A stretch of 64,000 bases of DNA from Ptiloglossa arizonensis (Eukaryota; Arthropoda; Insecta; Hymenoptera; Colletidae), in contig NW_027479038.1 of NCBI RefSeq assembly GCF_051014685.1, positions 186,001 through 250,000 of the forward strand. Reading direction: 5' to 3'. A program made the position numbers and the translations under genes. The notes under the pieces were generated by a model that was given only the letters and a program-made list of their open reading frames with translations, ran no database searches and was not told where the DNA came from. This document shows, in pieces, positions 56,571-64,000 of the stretch (the stretch's first letter is position 1; each line of letters opens with the position of its first letter).

Positions 56571-57530
56571 TTTTACGATATACGTTATACGTTATACTTT
56601 ATACGTTATACGTTATACGTTATACGATATACGTTATACGTTATACGTCATAGGTTATACGTTATACGTTATACCTTATGCGTTATACGTTATGCGTTAT
56701 ACGTTTCACGTTATACGTTATACGTTATACGTTATACGTTATACGTCATAGGTTATACGTTATACGTTATACGTTTTACGATATACGTTATACGTTATAC
56801 GTTATACGTTATACGTTATACGTTATACGTTATACGTTATACGTTATACTTTATACGTTATACGTTATACGTTATACGTTATACGTTATACGTTATAGGT
56901 TGTACGTTATACGTTATACGTTATACGTTACATGTTATACGTTATACGTCATAGGTTATACGTTGAACGTTATACGTTATACGTAGCATGTAATGCGTCA
57001 TACGTTTTACGTTATTCGTTATACGTTTTTCGTTACAAGTTATACGTTATACGTTATACGTTATACGTTATACGTCATAGGTTATACGTTATACGTTATA
57101 CGTTATACGTTATACATTATGCGTTATACGTTTTACGTTATTCGTAATACGTTATACGATATACGATATACGTTATACGTTATACGTTATACGTTATACG
57201 TTATACGCTATACGTTATACGTTATAGGTTATACGTTATACGTTATACGTTATACGTTATACGTTATACGTTATACGTTATACGTTATACGTTATACGTT
57301 ATACGTTATACGTTATACGTTATACGTTATACGTTATACGTTATACGTTATACGTTATACGTTATACGTTATACGTTATACGTTATACGTTATACGTTAT
57401 ACGTTATACGTTATACGTTATACGTTATACGTTATACGTTATACGTTATACGTTATACGTTATACGTTATACGTTATACGTTATACGTTATACGTTATAC
57501 GTTATACGTTATACGTTATACGTTATACGC
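56571..57530 (+). repeat. A-type segment embedded in Domain B, copy 3 (long)
   Basis: Starts like the two shorter embedded segments (TTTCACG at 56704) but continues for almost 1 kb along the order of 13165-13990. It has TTATAGG-TTGTACG, TTGAACG, TAGCATG, TTTTTCG-TTACAAG, TTATGCG-TTATACG-TTTTACG, ATATACG-ATATACG, and then a pure run of about 42 units ending in a CCATAGG unit (near 57530). It suggests the short segments are deletion products of a longer A-type piece. Confidence 0.78.
56984..57039 (+). repeat. W1-like 5' fragment (8 units), Domain B copy
   Basis: Same eight-unit order as 13578-13633, including the rare TAGCATG unit, at an offset of 43,406 bp (6,201 units minus the one deleted base). 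It is the right-hand part of the A-type segment embedded in Domain B. Confidence 0.75.
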
Positions 57531-58584
57531 CATAGGTTATACGTTATACGTTATACGTTATGCGTTATACGTTATACGTTATACGTTATACGTTATACGT
57601 TATACGTTATGCGTTATACGTTATACGTTATACGTTATACGTTATGCGTTATACGTTGTGCGATATTCGTTATACGTTATACGTTATACGTTGTACGTTA
57701 TACGTTATACGTTATACGTTATACGTTGTACGTTATACGTTATAAGTTGTACGTTATACGATATACGTTATACGTTATTCGTTATACGCACTTCGTTACA
57801 CGTTATACGTTATACGTTATACGTTATACGTTATACGGTATACATTATACGTTATACGTTATACATTACATGTTATACGTTATACGTTATACGTTATACG
57901 TTATACGTTATACGTTATACGTTATACGTTATACGTTATACGTTATACGTTATACGTTATACGTTATACGTTATACGTTATACGTTATACGTTATACGTT
58001 ATACATTACACGTTATACGTTATACGTTATACGTTATACGTTATACGTTATACGTTATACGTTATACGTTATACGTTATACGTTATACGTTATACGTTAT
58101 ACGTTGTACGTTATACGTTATACGTTATACGTTATACGTTGTACGTTATACGTTATACGTTATACGTTATACGTTGTACGTTATACGTTATAAGATGTAC
58201 GTTATACGATATACGTTATACGTTATTCGTTATACGTACTTCGTTACACGTTATACGTTATACGTTATACGTTATACGTTTTACGATATTCGATATACGT
58301 TATACGTTATACGTTATACGTTATACGTTATACGTTATACGTTATACTTTATACGTTATTCGTTATACGTCATAGGTTATACGTTATACGTTATACGTTA
58401 TACGTTATACGTTATACGTTATACGTCATACGTTATACGTTATACGTTATACGTTATACGTTATACGTAATACGTTATACGTTATACGTTATACGTTATA
58501 CGTTATACGTTATACGTTATACGTTATACGTTATACGTTATTCGTAATACGTTAAACGTGATACGTTATACGTTGTACGTTATA
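57531..58584 (+). repeat. Domain B block B5
   Basis: No gene. Modules here carry private changes: TTGTGCG instead of TTGTACG near 57656, CACTTCG instead of TACTTCG at 57789, and a GTATACA unit near 57838. Pure runs separated by single TTATACA-TTACATG and TTATACA-TTACACG pairs follow (about 57865 and 58004). A TTATTCG-TAATACG-TTAAACG-TGATACG group stands at 58538. Confidence 0.75.
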
Positions 58585-60450
58585 CGTTATACGTTATACG
58601 TTATACGTTGTACGTTATACGTTATACGTTATACGTTATACGTTGTACGTTATACGTTATAAGATGTACGTTATACGATATACGTTATACGTTATTCGTT
58701 ATACGTACTTCGTTACACGTTATACGTTATACGTTATACGTTATACGTTTTCCGATATTCGATATACGTTATACGTTATACGTTATACGTCATACGTTAT
58801 ACGTTATACGTTATACGTTGTACGTTATACGCTACACGTTACATGTTATACATTGTACATTATACGTTATACGTTATACGTTATACGTTATACGTTATAC
58901 GTTATACGTTATACGTTATACGTTGTACGTTATACGTTATACGTTATACGTTATACGTTATACATTACATGTTATACGTTATACGTTATACGTTATACGT
59001 TATACGTTATACGTTATACGTTATACGTTATACGTTATACGTTATACGTTGTACGTTATACGTTATACGTTATACGTTATACGTTGTACGTTATACGTTA
59101 TAAGATGTACGTTATACGATATACGATATACGTTATTCGTTATACGTACTTCGTTACACGTTATACGTTATACGTTATACGTTATACGTTTTACGATATT
59201 CGATATACGTTATACGTTATACGTTATACGTCATACGTTATACGTTATACGTTATACGTTGTACGTTATACGCTACACGTTACATGTTATACATTGTACA
59301 TTATACGTTATACGTTATACGTTATACGTTATACGTTATACGTTATACGTTATACGTTATACGTCATAGGTTATACGTGATATGTTATACGTTATACGTT
59401 ATACGTTATACGTCATACGTTATACGTTATACGTTATACGTTATACGTTATACGTTATACGTTATACGTTATACGTTATACGTTATACGTTATACGTTAT
59501 ACGTTATACGTTATACGTTATACGTTATACGTTATACGTTATACGTTATACGTTATACGTTATACGTTATACGTTATACGTTATACGTTATACGTTATAC
59601 GTTATACGTTATACGTTATACGTCATAGGTTATACGTTATACGTTATACGTTATACGTTATACGCTATACGTTATACGTTATACGTTATACGTCATACGT
59701 TATACGTTATACGTTATACGTTGTACGTTATACGCTACACGTTACATGTTATACATTGTACATTATACGTTATACGTTATACGTTATACGTTATACGTTA
59801 TACGTTATACGTTATACGTTATACGTTATACGTTATGCGTTTTACGTTATGCGTTATACGTTATACGTTATACGTTATACGTTATGCGTTATACGTTGTA
59901 CGATATTCGTTATACGTTATACGTTATACGTTGTACGTAATACGTTGTACCTTATACGTTATACGTTGTACGTTATACGTTATACTTTATACGTTATACG
60001 TTATACGTCATAGGTTATACGTTATACGTTATACGTTATACGTTATACGTTATACGTCATACGTTATACGTTATACGTTATACGTTATACGTTATACGTT
60101 ATACGTTATACGTTATACGTTATACGTTATACATTACATGTTATACGTTATACGTTATACGTTATACGTTATACGTTATACGGTATACGTTATACGTTAT
60201 ACGTTATACGTTGTACGTTATACGTTATACGTTATACGTTATACGTTATACGTTGTACGTTATACGTTATAAGATGTACGTTATACGATATACGTTATAC
60301 GTTATTCGTTATACGTATTTCGTTACACGTTATACGTTATACGTTATAAGTTATACGTTTTACGATATTCGATATACGTTATACGTTATACGTTATACGT
60401 TATACGTTATACGTTATACTTTATACGTTATACGTTATACGTCATAGGTT
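58585..60450 (+). repeat. Domain B block B6, distant copy of B1
   Basis: No gene. CTACACG modules at 58832, 59273 and 59735 and TACTTCG modules at 58237 (just before), 58706, 59147 and 60316 (as TATTTCG) reproduce the order of 37994-39843. A TTATAAG replaces a canonical unit near 60347. The part 59382-59628 is a longer pure run than its B1 counterpart, which carries TTATGCG and TTTTACG units (38815, 38861). Confidence 0.78.
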
Positions 60451-62571
60451 ATACGTTATACGTTATACGTTATACGTTATACGTTATACGTCATACGTTA
60501 TACGTTATACGTTATACGTTATACGTTATACGTTATACGTTATACGTTATACGTTATACGTTATACGTTATGCGTTTTACGTTATGCGTTATACGTTATA
60601 CGTTATACGTTATACGTTATGCGTTATACGTTGTACGATATTCGTTATACGTTATACGTTATACGTTGTACGTAATACGTTGTACCTTATACGTTATACG
60701 TTGTACGTTATACGTTATAAGTTGTACGTTATACGATATACGTTATACGTTATTCGTTATACGTACTTCGTTACACGTTATACGTTATACGTTATACGTT
60801 ATACGTTTTACGATATTCGATATACGTTATACGTTATACGTTATACGTTATACGTTATACGTTATACTTTATACGTTATACGTTATACGTCATAGGTTAT
60901 ACGTTATACGTTATACGTTATACGTTATACGTTATACGTCATACGTTATACGTTATACGTTATACGTTATACGTTATACGTTATACGTTATACGTTATAC
61001 GTTATACGTTATACGTTATACGTTATACGTTATACGTTATACGTTATACGTTATACGTTATACGTTATACGTTATTCGTAATACGTTAAACGTGATACGT
61101 TATACGTTGTACGTTATACGTTATACGTTATACGCTATTCATTATACGTTATACGTTATACGTTATACGTTATACGTTATACGTTATACGTTATACGTTA
61201 TACGTTATACGTTATACGTTATACGTTATACGTTATACGTTATACGTTATAAGTTATACGTTATACGTTATACGTTATACGTTATACGTTATACGTTATA
61301 CGTTATACGTTATACGTTATACGTTATACGTTACACGTTATACGTCATAGGTTATACGTTATACGTTATACGTTATACGTTATACATTATACGTTATACA
61401 TTACATGTTATACGTTATACGTTATGCGTTATACGTTATACGTTATACGTTATACGTTATACGTTATACGTTATACGTTATACGTTATACGTTATACGTT
61501 ATACGTTATACGTTATACGTTATTCGTAATACGTTAAACGTGATACGTTATACGTTGTACGTTATACGCTATACGTTATACGTTATTCATTATACGTTAT
61601 ACGTTATACGTTATACGTTATACGTTGTACGTTATACGTTATAAGTTGTACGTTATACGATATACGTTATACGTTATTCGTTATACGTACTTCGTTACAC
61701 GTTATACGTTATACGTTATACGTTATACGTTATACGTTATACATTATACGTTATACGTTATACATTACATGTTATACGTTATACGTTATGCGTTATACGT
61801 TATACGTTATACGTCATAGGTTATACGTTATATGTTATACGTTATACGTTATGCGTTATACGTTATACGTTATACGTCATAGGTTATACGTTATATGTTA
61901 TACGTTATACGTTATTCGTAATACGTTAAACGTGATACGTTATACGTTGTACGTTATACGTTATACGTTATACTCTATTCATTATACGTTATACGTTATA
62001 CGTTATACGTTATACGTTATACGTTATACGTTATACGTTATACGTTATACGTTATACGTTATACGTTATACGTTATGCGTTATACGTTATACGTTATATG
62101 TTATACGTTATGCGTTATACGTTGTACGATATTCGTTATACGTTATACGTTATACGTTGTACGTAATACGTTGTACGTTATACGTTATACGTTGTACGTT
62201 ATACGTTATAAGTTGTACGTTATACGATATACGTTATACGTTATTCGTTATACGTACTTCGTTACACGTTATACGTTATACGTTATACGTTATTCGTTAT
62301 ACGTCATAGGTTATACGTTATATGTTATACGTTATACGGTATTCGTAATACGTTAAACGTGATACGTTATACGTTGTACGTTATACGTTATACGTTATAC
62401 GCTATTCATTATACGTTATACGTTATACGTTATACGTTATACGTTATACGTTATACGTTATACGTTATACGTTATACGTTATACGTTATACGTTATACGT
62501 TATACGTTATACGTTATACGTTATACGTTATACGTTATACGTTATACGTTATACGTTATACGTTATACATT
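60451..62571 (+). repeat. Domain B block B7
   Basis: No gene. It opens with a TTATGCG-TTTTACG-TTATGCG group at 60568 and then follows the order of 54836-56300 and 45274-46750: TAATACG modules at 61072, 61520, 61912 and 62339, and TACTTCG modules at 60764, 61688 and 62255. Unlike the sister copies, a TTATAAG unit interrupts the long pure run near 61250. Confidence 0.75.
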
Positions 62572-64000
62572 ACATGTTATACGTTATACGTTATACGTTA
62601 TACGTTATACGTTATACGGTATACGTTATACGTTATACGTTATACGTTATACGTTATACGTTGTACGTTATACGTTATAAGATGTACGTTATACGATATA
62701 CGTTATACGTTATTCGTTATACGTACTTCGTTACACGTTATACGTTATACGTTATACGTTATACGTTTTACGATATTCGATATACGTTATACGTTATACG
62801 TTATACGTTATACGTTATACGTTATACGTTATACGTTATACGTTATACGTTATACGTTATACGTTATACATTACATGTTATACGTTATACGTTATACGTT
62901 ATACGTTATACGTTATACGGTATACGTTATACGTTATACGTTATACGTTGTACGTTATACGTTATACGTTATACGTTATACGTTGTACGTTATACGTTAT
63001 AAGATGTACGTTATGCGATATACGTTATACGTTATTCGTTATACGTACTTCGTTACACGTTATACGTTATACGTTATACGTTATACTTTATACGTTATAC
63101 GTTATACGTCATAGGTTATACGTTATACGTTATACGTTATACGTTATACGTTATACGTCATACGTTATACGTTATACGTTATACGTTATACGTTATACGT
63201 TATACGTTATACGTTATACGTTATACGTTATACGTTATACGTTATACGTTATGCGTTTTACGTTATTCGTTATATGTTATACGTTATACGATATACGTTA
63301 TACGTTATACGTTATACGTTATAAGTTATACGTTATACGTTATGCGTTTTACGTTATTCGTTATATGTTATACGTTATACGATATGCGTTATACGTTATA
63401 CTTTATACGTTATACGTTATACGTTATACGTTATACGTTATACGTTATACGTTATACGTTATACGTTATACGTTATGCGTTATACGTTATACGTTATTAG
63501 TTATACGTTATACGGTATACGTTATACGTTGTACGTTACATGTTATACGTTATACGTTATACGTTATACGTTATACGTTATACGTTGTACGTTATACGTT
63601 ATACGTTATACGTTATACGTTATACGTTGTACGTTATACGTTATAAGTTGTACGTTATACGATATACGTTATACGTTATTCGTTATACGTACTTCGTTAC
63701 ACGTTATACGTTATACGTTATACGTTATACGTTATACGTTATACGTTATACATTATACGTTATACGTTATACATTAGATGTTATACGTTATACGTTTTGC
63801 GTTATACGTTAGACGTTATACGTTATACGTTATACGTTATACGTTATGCGTTATACGTTATACGTTATTAGTTATACGTTATACGGTATACGTTATACGT
63901 TGTACGTTACATGTTATACGTTATACGTTATACGTTATACGTTATACGTTATACGTTGTACGTTATACGCTACACGTTACATGTTATACGTTATACATTA
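62572..64000 (+). repeat. Domain B right end, with new unit orders
   Basis: No gene. TACTTCG modules at 62724, 63046 and 63690. From about 63249 the order is not seen elsewhere in the window: TTATGCG-TTTTACG-TTATTCG-TTATATG occurs twice 91 bp apart (63249 and 63340), and TTATTAG occurs at 63494 and 63865 within a 371-bp direct repeat. Rare units TTAGACG (near 63808) and TTTTGCG (near 63794) also occur. The last bases begin a CTACACG-TTACATG group (63970) cut by the window edge. Confidence 0.75.

Larger units (their letters stand above)
4023..56710 (+). repeat. TTTCACG segment family (14 copies), shared by both domains
   Basis: A segment with TTATACC, TTATGCG, a canonical unit, TTATGCG, a canonical unit and TTTCACG, usually flanked by TCATAGG on both sides. 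TTTCACG starts at 4023, 7600, 10932, 13298, 19682, 23224, 26451, 29727, 33073, 37042, 37721, 42180, 47164 and 56704. Eleven lie in Domain A or the junction zone, usually just right of W1. Three lie in Domain B. It is the clearest sequence bridge between the domains. Confidence 0.82.
38232..59762 (+). repeat. CTACACG-TTACATG-TTATACA-TTGTACA module family (10 copies)
   Basis: Four consecutive variant units, each with at least one substitution. CTACACG starts at 38232, 38666, 39121, 42747, 47731, 49887, 52904, 58832, 59273 and 59735. A related group at 63970 keeps CTACACG and TTACATG but then has a canonical unit. The module always follows a TTGTACG unit and one canonical unit. Confidence 0.82.
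39219..60700 (+). repeat. TTATGCG-TTTTACG-TTATGCG group family (13 copies)
   Basis: The group starts at 39219, 42845, 43587, 47829, 48571, 49985, 50727, 51091, 53002, 53744, 54115, 59833 and 60568. Four or five canonical units later come TTATGCG, TTGTACG and ATATTCG, then TTGTACG-TAATACG-TTGTACC. TTGTACC, with the last G changed to C, is a near-exclusive marker of this group. Confidence 0.8.
37259..62380 (+). repeat. TTATTCG-TAATACG-TTAAACG-TGATACG module family (24 copies)
   Basis: Four variant units in fixed order, followed by a canonical unit and TTGTACG. The first unit starts at 37259, 37938, 40290, 40731, 41123, 41550, 44308, 44595, 45274, 45715, 46107, 46534, 49292, 51812, 52302, 54836, 55277, 55669, 56088, 58538, 61072, 61520, 61912 and 62339. 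In 41550, 46534, 56088 and 62339 the first unit is GTATTCG. Absent from 1-37 kb, so it dates the start of Domain B. Confidence 0.85.
38043..63703 (+). repeat. TACTTCG module family (41 copies)
   Basis: The 11-unit, 77-bp module opens with TTGTACG and holds TTATAAG, then ATGTACG or TTGTACG, ATATACG, TTATTCG, TACTTCG and TTACACG. TACTTCG (or TATTTCG, CACTTCG) starts at 38106, 38540, 39709, 39989, 40899, 41466, 41921, 43335, 43783, 44007, 44742, 44973, 45883, 46450, 46905, 48319, 48767, 48991, 50475, 50923, 51287, 51511, 52001, 53492, 53947, 54311, 54535, 55445, 56005, 56445, 57789, 58237, 58706, 59147, 60316, 60764, 61688, 62255, 62724, 63046 and 63690. Spacing is irregular but always whole heptamers. 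ATGTACG and TTGTACG sub-types exist. Confidence 0.85.
1..64000 (+). repeat. Heptamer satellite array, monomer TTATACG, spanning the whole window
   Basis: Seen: the window consists of head-to-tail copies of TTATACG and its point variants, about 9,140 units, all in the same orientation. I saw no run of the reverse complement CGTATAA. Units start at positions congruent to 5 mod 7 up to about 56 kb and to 4 mod 7 afterwards. Both edges lie inside the array, so its true length is larger. Substitutions occur at all seven monomer positions. Common forms are TTTTACG, TTATTCG, TTATGCG, TTAAACG, TTGTACG, TCATACG, ATATACG and CTATACG. The monomer has 2 G/C in 7 (about 29 percent) and one CpG. Known: arrays of this kind are typical of eukaryotic heterochromatin. 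Inferred: a structural or non-coding role. I do not recognise this monomer as a named satellite or as a telomere repeat. Confidence 0.98.
37994..64000 (+). repeat. Domain B: higher-order satellite domain carrying TACTTCG-type modules
   Basis: The same TTATACG monomer in the same orientation carries a different set of variants. The main markers are TTGTACG units, a TACTTCG-TTACACG module (41 copies), TTATACA-TTACATG pairs, the TAATACG-TTAAACG-TGATACG module, and CTACACG-TTACATG with TTGTACA (10 copies). The CTATACG-TTAAACG-TTTTACG module of Domain A was not seen here. Internal structure is dominated by tandem duplications of 4,984 bp and about 3.0 kb, and by a block at 38.0-39.8 kb that recurs at 58.6-60.4 kb. 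Domain A-type sequence is embedded at 42047-42263, 47031-47247 and 56571-57530. Confidence 0.85.

Noticed and set aside
57231..57526. Long pure runs as assembly filler
   Set aside because: Runs of 42-45 perfect units occur at matching places in several blocks with different unit counts and are bounded by expected variants, so they look real, although exact lengths need read support.
1..64000. Telomere repeat array
   Set aside because: The monomer is seven bases long, like the plant telomere repeat, but has no G-run and is only about 29 percent G/C. The array is also organised in multi-kilobase higher-order blocks, which telomerase-made repeats do not show.
1..64000. CRISPR array
   Set aside because: There are no spacers. 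Repeat units are contiguous and 7 bp long.
1..64000. TATA-box or promoter signals from TATAAG and TATA-rich units
   Set aside because: TATA occurs in almost every monomer, so matches carry no information, and there is no gene next to any of them.
1..64000. Long inverted repeats or hairpins
   Set aside because: All units lie in one orientation. Only short self-complementary cores (ACGT, TATA, and GTATAC in some variants) exist, with no paired arms.
1..64000. A bacterial, phage or mobile-element defence system
   Set aside because: There is no coding sequence of any kind in the window. Any novelty lies in the satellite organisation itself.

Overview
The whole 64 kb window is one uninterrupted satellite array. 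Its unit is a 7-bp monomer, TTATACG (equivalently TACGTTA or ATACGTT), and every unit reads in the same orientation on the + strand, about 9,140 units in all. I find no protein-coding gene, RNA gene, transposon, CRISPR array or other unique sequence. The long open frames on the + strand are an arithmetic effect. Seven is not a multiple of three and the + strand monomer makes no stop codon in any frame, so all three frames read the same circular heptapeptide (L-Y-V-I-R-Y-T). The - strand meets TAA every 21 nt in every frame. A homogeneous heptamer array of this size points to heterochromatin of a eukaryotic chromosome (pericentromeric, subtelomeric, or a B or sex chromosome). The sequence alone does not identify the organism. 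The monomer lacks the G-run of common telomere repeats.

The array is hierarchical. Point-mutated monomers occur in fixed orders that form recognisable modules, and the modules are themselves repeated in higher-order blocks. Domain A (1-37258) is marked by a CTATACG/TTAAACG/TTTTACG module (37 copies, none seen beyond 36.5 kb) and by a 34-unit, 238-bp variant-rich block called W1 (12 full copies and one truncated copy). About 10 kb (1957-12160) recurs at 17609-27690, and a third, rearranged copy lies at 28675-36100. A junction zone at 36985-37993 leads into Domain B (37994-64000). Domain B is marked by an 11-unit module with TACTTCG (41 copies), a TAATACG/TTAAACG/TGATACG module (24 copies, two of them in the junction zone), and a CTACACG/TTACATG/TTGTACA module (10 copies). 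Domain B is built from tandem duplications of 4,984 bp and about 3.0 kb, plus a dispersed block repeated 20.6 kb apart. Three A-type segments are embedded in B.

The heptamer register looks essentially unbroken. Every marker I checked from 103 to 55.7 kb falls on the same phase modulo 7. One single-base deletion (56054-56059) shifts the phase by one, and the new phase then holds to the end. All duplication offsets are multiples of 7, apart from that one base. The likely mode of change is therefore substitution plus gain, loss and shuffling of whole units, as expected from in-register unequal exchange, gene conversion or replication slippage. The CpG in each monomer is mostly retained, which is unusual for a DNA-methylated genome. 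These relationships were read by eye from shared variants. Copy boundaries are good to a few units, and assembly error in such sequence cannot be excluded.
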